This document shows, piece after piece, positions 22,421 through 33,999 of a stretch of DNA of 64,000 nt (position 1 is the stretch's first letter; each line of letters opens with the position of its first letter). Source of the DNA: Odobenus rosmarus divergens (lineage: Eukaryota; Chordata; Mammalia; Carnivora; Odobenidae). The notes beneath the pieces were generated by a model. The model ran no database searches. It was not told the origin of the DNA and saw only the letters and a list, made by a program, of their open reading frames with translations. The translations under genes were made by a program, and so were the position numbers. The stretch spans positions 1,880,920-1,944,919 of the forward strand of contig NW_004450324.1 in assembly GCF_000321225.1 (NCBI RefSeq). The letters run 5' to 3'.

Positions 22421-24614
22421 TAAGTGCTTTCTAATTTTTTCTTTTGTTTTCTATGAAAGATTTCCCCTCCCCTCTTCAAATCCGTGGTACCTTTTGCTTC
22501 TTTTAGGTTTTACATCCCGTAGAAGATAAATCTGTCAGTACAGCCGGCTGGGAATAATGGCTCCCTTGCCTTCCACATGGAGACGCCCTGGCAGATGTTG
22601 ACTTGTGAGGACTAGCCAGTGCCCACTCTGACAGATGTGATCTAACACAGCTCTCTGGAACTAAGGGAGGGTTGTCTATTGCTTCCTGCTCTTCTGATTT
22701 GTAGAAAGCAATTTGTCCTTTCATATTAGAAGTTGTCTGAACATTTACTCTTGAATTTTCTCTGACAGTTCAAGCAGAAACATGACAAATACAATCCCCA
22801 GAGTACATTACTCCATGAAGCTTCCTGTTTATATCCCTGCTTGAAGCCTGATCACATGTGACAACGTCATCCACCGCCTGTTTGCTTTTACCATGTTCTC
22901 TGTGCACTATACAGTATCTCTGAGTGTATGGGGAAAGAGGTATCCCCGAAGTTCCTATAAACGTGCACACGTGTGTGCACACGTGCATGCTTTACTCTCC
23001 ATCTTAGGACTTACGTCTTTGAGGTCAGGACCCACACGGGCCAAGAGGGATGGGGAGGAGTCTCTCTCACTTCCTCCACTCCCTTCTCCCACCCTCCTGT
23101 ACAGATGCGCTGCTGCGTCTCATATGCTGAACTATTTGCTTGCCACTGTAATTTTAACCACATGGCCTCATTTGGGCTTTGCCTAGTAGAAATTCCTTTC
23201 AGAGCATCTTATTGTTGATATTTATTTCTGATTTTCAATACTGCCACAACTCATTGTAACCCTTTATTTTTACTGCAGTGGAAAATATGAGAAGGGTGTT
23301 TTGGTGCCGCAATCACAACCCAGAAGTCGGCACCATGAAGATATCTTTGCTGTATGAGGCTTCTTGTTTCTGTCCTCAGCTGGAGCCCTCGTCTCTGCAT
23401 ACCATGTTTCCATCCCTAGCTACTTGCTCTATTTTCCTTTACCTCTTCTTTACTTCTCTCCATTTCTTTTTGAACCTCACATGGGTGATGTGCTCTTACG
23501 GTACCGGAGACTTTGCGTGTTCAGTTAGGCAAACGTGTGCTCTCATTGCTTGTCATCTTTAATTGCAAGCTTTTGAAATTGGCACTGGTCGCCTGTCTCC
23601 CATTTGGGGCCTTAAGCACTTTGCTTATATATGGTCCCCTTTCATCCTAAAGGCTGCACAGGATGTTCTTCCCAGGAGGCCCTGCTCAGCCCTTTTCTCC
23701 ATCCTACCATGCTTTTCCTGACTGTAGGTTATACTCAGATGATTTATTGAGCCCATCTGTAATATGTCTTTGATTCCCTTATACTCACTGAAAAGCACTT
23801 GGCAGGCAGTTAACCTTACCCTCCTTTGCACAGTTCTATTTCATGCTTGTATCAATGAAACCACTCCTAAACTGTCTGCTACTTTTACTGAATCCATCCA
23901 TATGTCACAGTCTTTTCTTAACAAGTCATAGAATCATTAATCCTTAGGGTTGAAAAGGGCCTTAAAAGCAAGTTTATACATGATGACATGAGGATAGCAT
24001 GACATAAAATTAAACAAAACCAAGATGTGAAACTATATACACAATGTAGCCTGTGTGTGTGTGTGTGTGTCCTAGCAAGTTATATATCACAATGTGAACA
24101 GGGTTATCTCTGAGTAGTAGGATTACTGTTGTTTTCAGTCTTTCTTACACTTCCCCACATTTCCCAGATTTTCTTTATTAACCAATAGCAGATTATAGGA
24201 GACACTGGAGAATTGTCTTAAAAATTCCAAGGGGAAAAGTTTTCAGACTCGAATTCTATACCAGTGCTATTAATTGTCAATAGCAGGCTAGGAAAATGAC
24301 ATTAGAAATGAAAGTACTAAAAAATTTAACTTCAATTTGTCTTTTCTAGGAGGCTCAGTGAAAATGATTTATTACAAAACAAGGGAATAAGCCAATGAAG
24401 CAGAAGACATGGATGCAGGAGACAAAATACCCCCCTCCCCTGCCCCCAAATTTGAAGAAATTCCTAGGATAATAGACATGTAAATAGTCATGGGAAGTAA
24501 TGCCCTTAGAAAGGAACACAGGCTGAGAGGGAGAGCTCACTTTGTCCTTTAGGAGAAATAAAGAAGAAAGTAGCTCTGATATGTCCCTAAATGTCAGTTT
24601 CAAAGGATAGTGTT
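22421..24614. other. No recognised gene or repeat family
   Basis: Contains a 30-base alternating purine-pyrimidine tract at 22961-22990 and a short TG run at 24053-24071. Open frames here carry no recognisable motif. Confidence 0.45.
22961..22990. repeat. Alternating purine-pyrimidine tract (GT/AC/CG mixture)
   Basis: All 30 bases alternate purine and pyrimidine, with CACGTG words at the left and right parts. Such tracts can adopt Z-DNA, and CACGTG is an E-box core. Function is inference only. Confidence 0.7.
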
Positions 24615-24760
24615 ATTCACACATTCATTCGCTCAACACCTATTTATTAAGCACCTATTATGTGCCATTGATATGCTAAATGCTGGGGACACAATAGTGA
24701 ACCAAAAAAATCCTGTTTTTATATAGCATAAGGAGACAATGGCTATTATCTCTTTTAATT
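24615..24760 (-). mobile_element. L2 LINE 3' end fragment
   Basis: 'cattcgctcaacacctatttattaagcacctattatgtgccattg' followed by 'gctggggacacaatagtgaacc' is the antisense L2 end. Confidence 0.8.
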
Positions 24761-24764
24761 CCGC

Positions 24765-24925
24765 ACCCCCAGCCCCATTTTATAAGTGAAATCTTTGCCC
24801 CTTGTTATAAGGAAGTCAAGTTCAGAGGGTTTGCATAACTTGCTCAAGGCTGCTGATTAGCAAGTGCCAGGGCTAGGATTCAATATGGACTTGAAACCTG
24901 TGCTTTCTTTGCTCTGCTCAAAGTA
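24765..24925 (-). mobile_element. MIR SINE fragment
   Basis: 'ccccattttataagtgaaat', 'tttgcataacttgctcaaggctgctgattagcaagtgcc' and 'ggctaggattcaatatgg' follow the antisense MIR. Confidence 0.7.
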
Positions 24926-25574
24926 GACTTTTTTCTTCAGGGGGGGAAAAAAGTCCTTGCCAAGAAATTTGCTTTCTTAGAATTGTAGACTTAGCAAAAA
25001 TGACGAGGAAAATAATTTGGAAAACTCTCCTGGCTGGCCATTTTGCGGATGACGCGTCTGTGACAATCGGCTCCCATACCTATGGCACTCAGCAGAGGAT
25101 GCCGTAGTGCACGTCCTGAGTTACTGCCCCACTTTCCAAAATGTCTGCTCAGCATTAACTGCAAATTGAAAATAAACTTATAAACCATTGTCAGTGATGT
25201 AGCTCAAAGACTTTATGTGCTGAAGTGTCTTTAAAGTTGTTTTTCATTACAGTCTGCCCTTTTTTAATGGGCAGAATTCATTTTCTCCTAAGTGTGCTCA
25301 GTGAGGGGAAAACTGATCTTGAGAGGAAGACGTAGGTCCGATTTCCTGGTGCCCTGTGTGGAATGCATCCTGTTCTTGAAAGCTGGGATCCTCTCTCTCT
25401 CTCCCCACCTCACCCCGCAGAGCTTCTCCAAAAGTCTGTCATGCTCAGGTGAGCCGCTCCAAGCTACTCAAACTCTGTATTCAGCCGGGAGAATAGTTGC
25501 TGGGAGAGGAGAGTCCACAGCCACTGTGATGGGAGGTTTGGTATAAGCCCCGAAGCCAACCTCACCTTTGGTTG
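24926..25574. other. No recognised feature
   Basis: Unique-looking DNA between two MIR copies, with only short unrecognised reading frames. Confidence 0.45.
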
Positions 25575-25818
25575 ACACAGTGGTTTTAGGTTTTGACTCC
25601 GAAACCAGGACTTCCTGGGTTCTAATCCTGGCTCATCTCTAACTAGCTCTGTGACCTTTGATAAGCTACATAGTTTCTCTGTGCTTTGGCTTTCTGTGAA
25701 GTAGGAATATTATCGATAGCCCCTCTTTTTGTAGGATTTTAAAGGGAACTAAGTGAGACAATCTATGTATAGATTATATACATGGATATGCTATAACAAT
25801 GCCTGGCAAAAGGTGTGA
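25575..25818 (+). mobile_element. MIR SINE fragment
   Basis: Sense MIR: 'acttcctgggttctaatcctggc', 'ctagctctgtgacctttgataagc', 'gaactaagtgagaca', 'aacaatgcctggca'. Confidence 0.85.
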
Positions 25819-26418
25819 GTGATTTGGGGTTTTAAGAAATGATTTCCTCCCCCAATGATTTCTTTTCACCATGCCTTCCTATCTTTAAAATAATTTGTTC
25901 CCAGATTTCAACACAAGATTCGCCCCCCGAAGGCCAGTATGATCTGTTTACAGGTAATTGACTCTGGATTCAAAAAGCAATCAGTTTTCATTCCCAGTCT
26001 GTTCTCTCTAGGTCAGACACTGTGTCTTGTCAGGGAGCAAGATTTCCTGTCCCCTCAAAGGTCATTGTAGCTGGACTAAGAATCAAATTGACATGAGACA
26101 GAGTAGCAGGAGAAAATAAAATTTAATAGCTTATGTATGGGAATCCACACAGACATGGAATTTCTAAAGACAGTCAGGCAAAACGAGGTCTGTATGTCAT
26201 CCTGAACTAAGGAGAAGGGGGTAGGAGTCTGGGACTTCAGAGGAAAGGAATGTACTTCACAGGGTGATAAGAGCAGATGTTTGGTAATCGGATGTTTGTT
26301 CTGCCATACAGATAATATTTATCTCTGTTAATATCCCTTATTCTGAGAAGGACCCCTGATTTCATTCTTCTATGTAGTTAAGTGGGGGGGGGGGCAAAGG
26401 TTTCTCTTGAGCCCATAA
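25819..26418. other. No classified feature
   Basis: 'agacagagtagcaggagaaaataaaatttaatag' at about 26097 resembles an LTR or other old repeat, but I could not assign it. A G run lies at about 26383-26394. Confidence 0.35.
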
Positions 26419-26600
26419 GATCTTTTTTTTAAGATTTTATTTATTTATTTGAGAGAGAGAGCATGACTGGGGTGAGGAGCAGAGGGAGAAACAGACTCCC
26501 CGCTGAGCAGGGAGCCCGACGCAGGGCTTGATCCCCTGAGTCTGGGATCATGACTTGACCTGAAGGCACACGCTTAACCCCTGAGCCACCCAGGCACCCT
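26419..26600 (-). mobile_element. tRNA-derived carnivore SINE
   Basis: Starts with T-run then 'aagattttatttatttatttgagagag' and ends 'gagccacccaggcaccct'. The CT-rich part is shortened. Confidence 0.92.
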
Positions 26601-27176
26601 AAGCCCAGAGGATATTGATTCCTTTGGCTCAGAATACTCTTCATGTCAAAAGCGCCCATTTTGGGGCAGCCTGCCCTGGGCCTTTCTAGTCCGCTCAGGA
26701 AAAGCAGTCCAGATGCCTCACCTCTGATAGGCTTTCTCTCCCTGCTAGTGCTAAATCCTTAGTCTCGGACGCTTCTGCCCCATCTGAGAGGGGGTACCTT
26801 TCTGTTCCCACTGCTGCTCTTCCTCCAGCACCTCACAGTACCTGCTAACTTGAAAAAACTGTCAAGGATTCTGGCAAGAATTGGTGACTTTCTCAAAGTT
26901 TTACATTATTAAGAGGTTTGTAATGGCTAAACCAGATTTGAAAACGGAAAATACTTCCTCTCAAACCCAGAAAATGTAACTAGTGTTCTATATTAGCTGT
27001 AAAGGCTAAGTCCATCTCCAGTCTTATCCCTTACCAAATCTCCTCCATGGGCTTCCAGGGGAAGCTCAAGACCCTTGCTGTTTACTAATCAGTAATTAAG
27101 GGACAAGCCTGTGTCCAGCCTGCCACTAACCTTTAGAGACCCTGAAAACTGAAGCCAACAAAACCTGTGAAGGACA
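26601..27176. other. No recognised feature
   Basis: Unique-looking DNA between two SINEs. Confidence 0.45.
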
Positions 27177-27374
27177 GGAGCCCGGGTGGCTCAGTTGGGT
27201 AAGCATCTGCCTTTGGTTCAGGTCATGAAACCAGGGGATTCGGATAGAGCCCCGCATCGGGCTCTCTGCTCAGTGGGGAGTCTCCTTCTCTCCCTCCTTC
27301 CTGCTTATGCTCTCTCTCGCTATCTCTGTGTCTCTCAAATAAATAAAACAAAAAACAAAAAACAAAAAAACCCA
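27177..27374 (+). mobile_element. tRNA-derived carnivore SINE
   Basis: Head 'cccgggtggctcagttgggta', CT-rich stretch and tail 'aaataaataaaac' that passes into (aaaac)n. An imperfect duplication (cctgtgaaggacag / ccagtgaaggaaaag) flanks it. Confidence 0.92.
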
Positions 27375-28829
27375 ACCAGTGAAGGAAAAGAAAGCCCACC
27401 CTTTCCTTAAAGATGTGAGTTCCCCCAGGATCTACTCTATCTGCCACCACTTCTCTTCCCTCTCCTCCCCTCCCCTCACGGTACACACTCCATGCTGGTA
27501 GATATCTGGGAGGGGGTGGCCTTCATGCTCTCCTTATCCCTCTCCAAGGCACAGAATACTCATCTGATGACTGGCCCCCTTACAAAAAGAGGCAGAATCA
27601 CTGCACACAGAAAGATCAGTTCATGGCTGTGCCTCTTTTCACTTGTTTCTTCCTTTCTCCTGGCTTGAATACTCAGTACCGCGTCTCCATCATTCACGAG
27701 AGGAGGCCCTGCCCCCTCACTGTCTCTTCTCTCCTGGCAGCTGCCCTGGTTGGCTGCTCCAGGGCCTGCTCCAGGGCCAGCCAGCATCTGCTGTTGTGAT
27801 TTTGCCTGCACTTCCTTCTTTCTCTTCACCGTGGTTGGGATGACCAGCGTCGCAGGCCCGCTCTGCATGGTTGAGAGACTCACCCCTTACTCTTTGTCTC
27901 TTCACTTCTCCCTCGTCTTTTTCTCTTTCTCCCACATAGCTGCTGGGCTATGGCAGCCATGCTAGTTGGGCCTTGTTTTCTTAAGCAACAGGACTTGGGA
28001 ATAAATGTCCTTTAAAAAAATTGTTCTTTCTTTCTTTAGCTTATCAAATATACTTTTTATTGCTGTCTCTTTCTCTGGATCTGATGGATTTTTTTTTTTT
28101 TTAGTTATATTTTGCATGAAGCAAATTGAAATTTATTAGTTTAGAATAAGGTTGCAATGAACTCTTTAGTTTTTACTTCCTATGACCCTGTTCACTCTCC
28201 TGGAAACAGTTACCCAGTTTACATCTGGGAAGCTACCCTTTCCCTATCCAGGTCTGGGCAATCAGATCATTGTTTTGTCTTGCTCATAGTGCTTGTTTCA
28301 GGGATTAGAAACTAATAATACTTTTTCTGGGACTGTTAAGAAATGTTCTTTTCCACTGGGCTTGAGATGGGAGGATGTGATGTGGGAACTTCTGGAGCCA
28401 TCTTCAATCACAAGGGGACAGCCTGCCTGAGAACGGAGCTCATACACAGAGATATGTTAAGCTATGGATGGAAAGATACCCGGAGATTGAGCTACAGGAC
28501 AAAGTATCCCTGAAGCCAGCTCCATCCTTGAACTTTTCATTTAAACCTAGTAAATTCTCTCTTCTTAAGCCCATTTGAATGAGATTGTCACTTAAAATGG
28601 GAAAATGCCAACGAGAGAGAAGGGGTTCAGTTCCAGGCTCCCCCCTTCAGTTTACCAGAGTTTTCATCATTCAGATTCATACGCAGTTCATCATAAAATG
28701 ATGTTATGATTTCTTCAGCTATTGTTACTTGTGCTTTTATCTTCCACAGGGTACTGTTAATGAGGCAGGATTTGAATGTTCCTGGATTTTCTAGCGGCAA
28801 TATCTTATTCATCCCAATTTGATAATTCT
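27375..28829. other. No gene; possible old repeat at about 28290-28560
   Basis: Text such as 'gatgtgatgtgggaacttctggagccatctt' and 'acaaggggacagcctgcctgagaa' resembles a common ancient mammalian repeat, but I could not name the family. Nothing else was recognised. Confidence 0.35.
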
Positions 28830-29960
28830 TAAATCCATATTTTCAGACCAGACTTTTGGCTCTATTTAGGCCCATGATCCATTTTAATTTTTTTGTACAG
28901 TGTGAGGTACCAGTCTAAAATCATTTTTGTAGTATAAGAATATCCTGTTGTTGTTAAAAAGACTTTCTCCCCTATTGACTTGGCACCATTGTTGACCATC
29001 CATGGATCATAAATGTAAGGATTTTTGAACCCTCAATTCCATTAATACATATTTCTATCCTTACACTAGTAGCACACCATCCTGGTTTGCTTTGTAGTAG
29101 GTTTTGGAATTGGGTGATGTAAATTCTCCGGGTTTTTCCTTCAAAATTATCTTGACTACCCTGGGTTCTTTGCATCTCCATATAAATCTTAGGATCAGGT
29201 TGTTAGCTGGAAAAAAAAAAAAAGCCTGCTAGGACTTGGAATATCGAATTTTCTAAACCTTGTATATGGAGTGTCTTTCCATTTATTTAGATCATCTTTA
29301 TTTATATCAGTAATTCATTGTAGTTCTCAGGGTATAGAACTTGCACTTCTTTTGTTAAATTTATTGCTAAGTATTTCATTCTTTCTGATGCCACTGTAAA
29401 TGAATTGTTTTTTAAATTCCATTTTTGAATTGTTCCAACCTTATCTCTTCTAAACTTATTAAGAGAAGGCTATTTATACATGTTGTTAGTGGTTTTCATT
29501 TCTTTCTGTAGAATCTCAACATCTGGTCATTTCCTGTCATCCAGAAGGACTTTAGTATTTTTTTTTTTTAAGATTTTGTTTATTTATTTGAGAGAGAGAG
29601 AGACAGCGAAAGCAGGAACACAAGCAGGGGAGTGGGAGAGGAAGAAGCAGGCTTCTGGCCGAGCAGGGAGCCCAATGTGGGACTTGATCCCAGGACCCTG
29701 GGATCATGACCTGAGCTGAAGGCAGATGCTTGATGACTGAGCCACCCAGGCGCCCAGGACTTTAGTATTCTTATAAGGCCGGACTGCTAGCCACATACCT
29801 CAGTCTTTGTTTATCTGGGCATGTTTTTATTTTGTCTCCATTTTTGAAGAATAGTTTTGCTGGATATAGATTTACTTTTTTTTTAAGAATTTTGAATGTT
29901 ATTGTACTACCTTCCTGTCTCCACGGTTTCAGATGAGAAGTCAGCTATTAATAACACCGT
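28830..29960 (-). mobile_element. Antisense L1 fragment, split by a SINE
   Basis: Typical reverse L1 text: 'ccattttaatttttttgtacag', 'ttggcaccattgttgaccatcc', 'cctcaattccattaatacat', 'tgctaagtatttcattctttctgatgc'. After the SINE it continues with 'gaatagttttgctggatatag' and 'tcagatgagaagtcagct'. Confidence 0.75.
29560..29755 (-). mobile_element. tRNA-derived carnivore SINE with perfect target duplication
   Basis: A 14-base duplication aggactttagtatt lies at 29546-29559 and 29756-29769. The body ends with 'gagccacccaggcgccc'. It splits the older L1. Confidence 0.96.
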
Positions 29961-30654
29961 TGTTCCAAGAACTTCCTGTTGAAGTTGTGGATTATCTCTG
30001 GTCACACTATCCTCCCCAACTAGAATTGCAGTTTCAGGCTACCAGAGCTACTGACTGCCTCCGCAGAGCTGTTGATGACCAATACTGCTACTTTTACTGA
30101 TGGCCTAAGGAAACATGCGGTTTCACGTTCTGCTCCAAATCGAGTCAACTTCCTCTGGCAGTGAAGCTCTTCCTTTTCATGGCTAGCCTCCCCCTGTCAA
30201 AATTACCTCACTGACTAAGCTGGGGGAGGAGAGGAATGAATGGGAACACCCCTATGTTCTTAAATAGAGTTCTAGCAGCTTTTTAATGAATAAACATTCC
30301 TCGATGTGTTGTTTGCCTTTAGTCCATTTCCAGAATCCTGAAATGGATATTTATGAAAATTTGAACAATTTTTATAGTTGTAATTTTGGGAAGAGGATTT
30401 GCCAACTTCTTCACTCTACCATAGGCACTAGTTGGGTGATTTGAACTGCGATAAAATATCCACTTATACATATATTCATATCTTTTATTTTCTTTGACCA
30501 TTTTGAATCAATAGGAAATGCCTGTTGGTCAAAATTATTCTATTGTAATTGTATAAAAGCTTTAAATTTTGGTTAACTCCCTATAATCCACTCACCATAA
30601 CACTCACCATATTAAATAGAAAATTGCCTAATTAATGATCCTTAAACCTCACCA
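29961..30654. other. No recognised feature
   Basis: AT-rich DNA between an L1 and an L2 fragment. Confidence 0.4.
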
Positions 30655-30735
30655 AACTGTAAGGTCCATTTTGGTAGGGACTTTGTCTCCTTTGTTCATC
30701 AGCTATATTCCTAGAACCTAGCACAATCTGATATA
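30655..30735 (+). mobile_element. L2 LINE 3' end fragment
   Basis: 'actgtaaggtccattttggtagggactttgtctcc' and 'ctagaacctagcacaatctg' are the sense L2 end. Confidence 0.6.
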
Positions 30736-31044
30736 TTACAAGGTAGACTTATTTTTAAATGTTCGCTAAGAAAACAAGTAAATTTCCCCTACTGTTCTTC
30801 ATCTCATGTAGGTAAGGTTGTGCTGAGGTAATAGGGAAAGGTCCAGGAAATGTAGAAGGCATTTTAACTAGAATTCTGTAGCTAAATAGTCCCTGGGGTC
30901 TTCTTTGTTTAGGAAAGCAATGCTCTACCCTCAAAATGAGTGATCATTTAGCTTATTTTGGTGAACCCTACACTTGTTTTAGAAGGCACTTAGCCGGTAG
31001 TCATAGTTTTAGGAAGAAAATGTAATAGCATGGGAAAATTAGGA

Positions 31045-31365
31045 CTTGGAAATTTGATTTGTCTCTGTCAATAACTGGTTGAGTGTCATTCTCTCTTGGC
31101 CTCCATTTTCTCATTTAAAGTGAGAAAATTGGACTATATTTTATTGTTTTGCAAATATGGCTGAGCAGAAGAATCACCCATTAAGATCATCCCAACGTTA
31201 AAATTTCCAGGGTTGAGGTAGAGTAAACCATATTTTTAAAAACTTCAATGGTAAGGGCTTTTCCTTTCCTTTCCTTTCTTCTTTGTAGTTACCCAGGCTG
31301 ACAAATGGACGGCATTTGAGAATTGCTGGACTAGATGATCTCAAAGTTTGCTTTCAGTTTGAAAA
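31045..31365 (+). mobile_element. MIR fragment possibly split by a MER5A-like piece
   Basis: 'cctccattttctcatttaaagtgagaaaattggac' (to about 31136) resumes at about 31316 as 'gctggactagatgatctcaaagtttgc', the MIR 3' part. Between them 'caaatatggctgagcagaagaatcaccc' resembles MER5A. Both parts are diverged. Confidence 0.5.
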
Positions 31366-32642
31366 CTTATCTCTTCCATTTCCCTCAACAAAAGTACAAC
31401 TCTCTTTGGACTGTGTACCCAGGGTCACCCCAAACCTCTGTAAGGAGGGTAAGTCTTTGAAGATGTAGTTTATTCAGGCAGCACAAGAAAAGATATGTTC
31501 TGGCTTGTTTCTGTGGAATCATACAAAACTTTGGTTGCATGTGAAATGGGAATTGGATAAAGGAAACTTACATCTTTTTTGGCTGACTGATGATTGATAT
31601 AGGTAGAAAACTGCTAATTATCTAATAAATGAAGCTGGCAGGGTATTTTGATCACTTTTTCCTTTCTGAACCTACAAGTGACTGTCTGCTACTGTCTCTG
31701 TCATTTCTCACCTTTAGAAAGTGGCCCTTCCCAGCATGAATTTATTTTAAAATAAATTGAATAAGGGTTCATATGGAAAGAGGGTGCATTGGACACTGTG
31801 CACAGTCTCTTCTTGACCTATTCCACAGTCTATTTTCCTGGGAATAAAATGAAATAAAGTTTGAGAAAAGTGTGCAGATAACTGCCTAGACTAGTAAATG
31901 GTTTTTTGCTCAAACACAGGCATTTGATTCCTTTCTGTCTGTGAGAAATAAAGACCCACCTAGGTCCCTAAGAGGAAAGCTGAGATCAATGTGATGGTCT
32001 AAAATGCTAGTGCTCTCTGTGTTGCTAGAAGAGAATGTTTCCCTTAGATGCGAAAACCCAGTATTTGCTGAATTAGACTTTCACCAGGCAAGCCTATGTG
32101 TGTGCTAGAATGCTCCCAAAGTACCAGAGATGTGCTCTGTTCTCCAAGTAGGACCACTGGCTCTGTTTCCCTATCCACGGATCGTAGTGAACTTGGTGCT
32201 TTTTCTAAAAGGTAGCAATTCTATTTTGAAATATAGGAAATACAGAAAATAATAAATAATTTTAATATACAATGTCCTGCCCAGTGATTTTATCTTCTTG
32301 GAACAATGATCCACTTTGTTTGACAGAAATGTCTGATAGTGGTAGTCATTTTGATTAAATTACAATATGTGCCCTAGCAGAAATGTAATCTATCTACTAA
32401 AAGTAATATATACAAGGAGAGGAACAACATATACAATGTTTATAGCTTTAAGTAATAAAAGATCAGATTCAAGATAGTATGGAAAATATTGTTAATATGG
32501 AAAAATAGAAAAATTATTTGAAGGGAATGTATACAGTAAATAAAAACTACATTAGAATGGTGGGATTTTTTCTTTTTCATATTTTCTGTAAGGTAGTTTT
32601 TAAAAATTAAAATATTACAATGGTTAATTAAAAATGAATGCT
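31366..32642. other. No recognised feature
   Basis: AT-rich intergenic DNA with no coding or repeat signal that I recognise. Confidence 0.45.
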
Positions 32643-32848
32643 GGGATGCCTGGGTGGCTCAGTCAGTTGGGTGTCCGACTCTTGGTTTCAGCTCAGATCA
32701 TGATCTCAGGGTCATGAGATAGAGCCCTGCATTGGGCTCTGTGCTCATTGCAGAGTCTGCCTGAGATTCTTTCCCCTTTCCTCTCCCTTCCCCTCTGCAC
32801 CTCCCCCTGCTTGCTCATGCTCTCTCTCAAATAAATAAAATCTTAAAA
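32643..32848 (+). mobile_element. tRNA-derived carnivore SINE with target duplication
   Basis: The 12-base duplication aaaatgaatgct lies at 32631-32642 and 32849-32860. Head 'gatgcctgggtggctcag', tail 'aaataaataaaatctta'. Confidence 0.95.
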
Positions 32849-33229
32849 AAAATGAATGCTAATTGAATGAAGATCATCTAATGGTGTGAGCATCTTTTCC
32901 TCCCTGAGTTCCGTTTCCTCACACACTCCTTCAATCAAAAAGTCACAAAGGGAGGGAACAAGTGCTCATATATGTAGAAAAGAGTTAGGGGGTTGAGTTG
33001 ATCACAAACTTAATATGGCTCTGGCTATCCCAAGTTTTGGTGATTTAGGGGTGGTGGACCACTAAGCATGCCTAGACTACTGTACTAAGTATGAGAGCAT
33101 CTATATTACAAAGGATACTGACCAATTATATTGGCAAGGAGGAACTCTGACAAATGAATGCTGAAAACATTGCTCCACCTGCTCCCTCAATCTTGCACGT
33201 AAGTGGTCTTCTATACCTATCCCAATCTC

Positions 33230-33717
33230 CACCGCCACTACCTTGAATACCCCCATTACCACTACCTACTCTGCTTTAGAACCTTTTGGTTGCTCCCTAT
33301 ATCCTACAGCAGCCACTTTCTAATACTATCCTTCAGCCAAATGAACTTTCAAGGCATTTTTATCTCTTCTGTCTTTGCTCACACCATTCTGTCTAGCTGG
33401 TGTGTCTGCCCTCTTCTTTGATCAGCTTTTACTCATCTTACTTTATTCAGCTTAGATGTCACCTATTCTACAGCATTTACCACAAAGCCTCCACAGAGTG
33501 ATGTGCTTTCTCAACTACTCTTTCAATATATTCTTTTCATACCACTGTTACATTAATAATCACATTATATCATCAGGATTTACTTCCAATGTTTGTTTCC
33601 TCTGTACCTACACACTCAACTCATCTGAGAGAGTGACCCTACCTTATTAATCTTGGTATATTCCTACTTAATAATTTTTGATACACAATGAATATCAATA
33701 AGTATTTGTTGAGTGAA
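33230..33717 (+). mobile_element. L2 LINE, longest copy in the window
   Basis: Sense L2 3' half: 'accttttggttgctccctata', 'ttgctcacaccattctgtc', 'cttagatgtcacctattcta', 'cactgttacattaataatcaca' and 'taagtatttgttgagtgaaa' occur in order. Confidence 0.8.
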
Positions 33718-33999
33718 AAAACAACCATTTATCAGTTACTGTATGAATGAGTGAATGAATCAGTAAACTGGCAACAATCCTTTTCCAGAATAGAATAGGA
33801 ACCTCTGCAAATCTGCTCCTCCATGAAAGCAATGAGAACATTGGAAAAAAACTGTCATAATAAACTTTCTCAAAATCTGTAAATGAACTAAAGGCTTGCA
33901 ACAATCTGAAGGTTTAAGAAATATGACTGGGTATTTATAGGAACAGTGAGCTTTGTGGGATTTTAATTTGCCAATCCCATCCACCTCTTCCTAGTTCTG

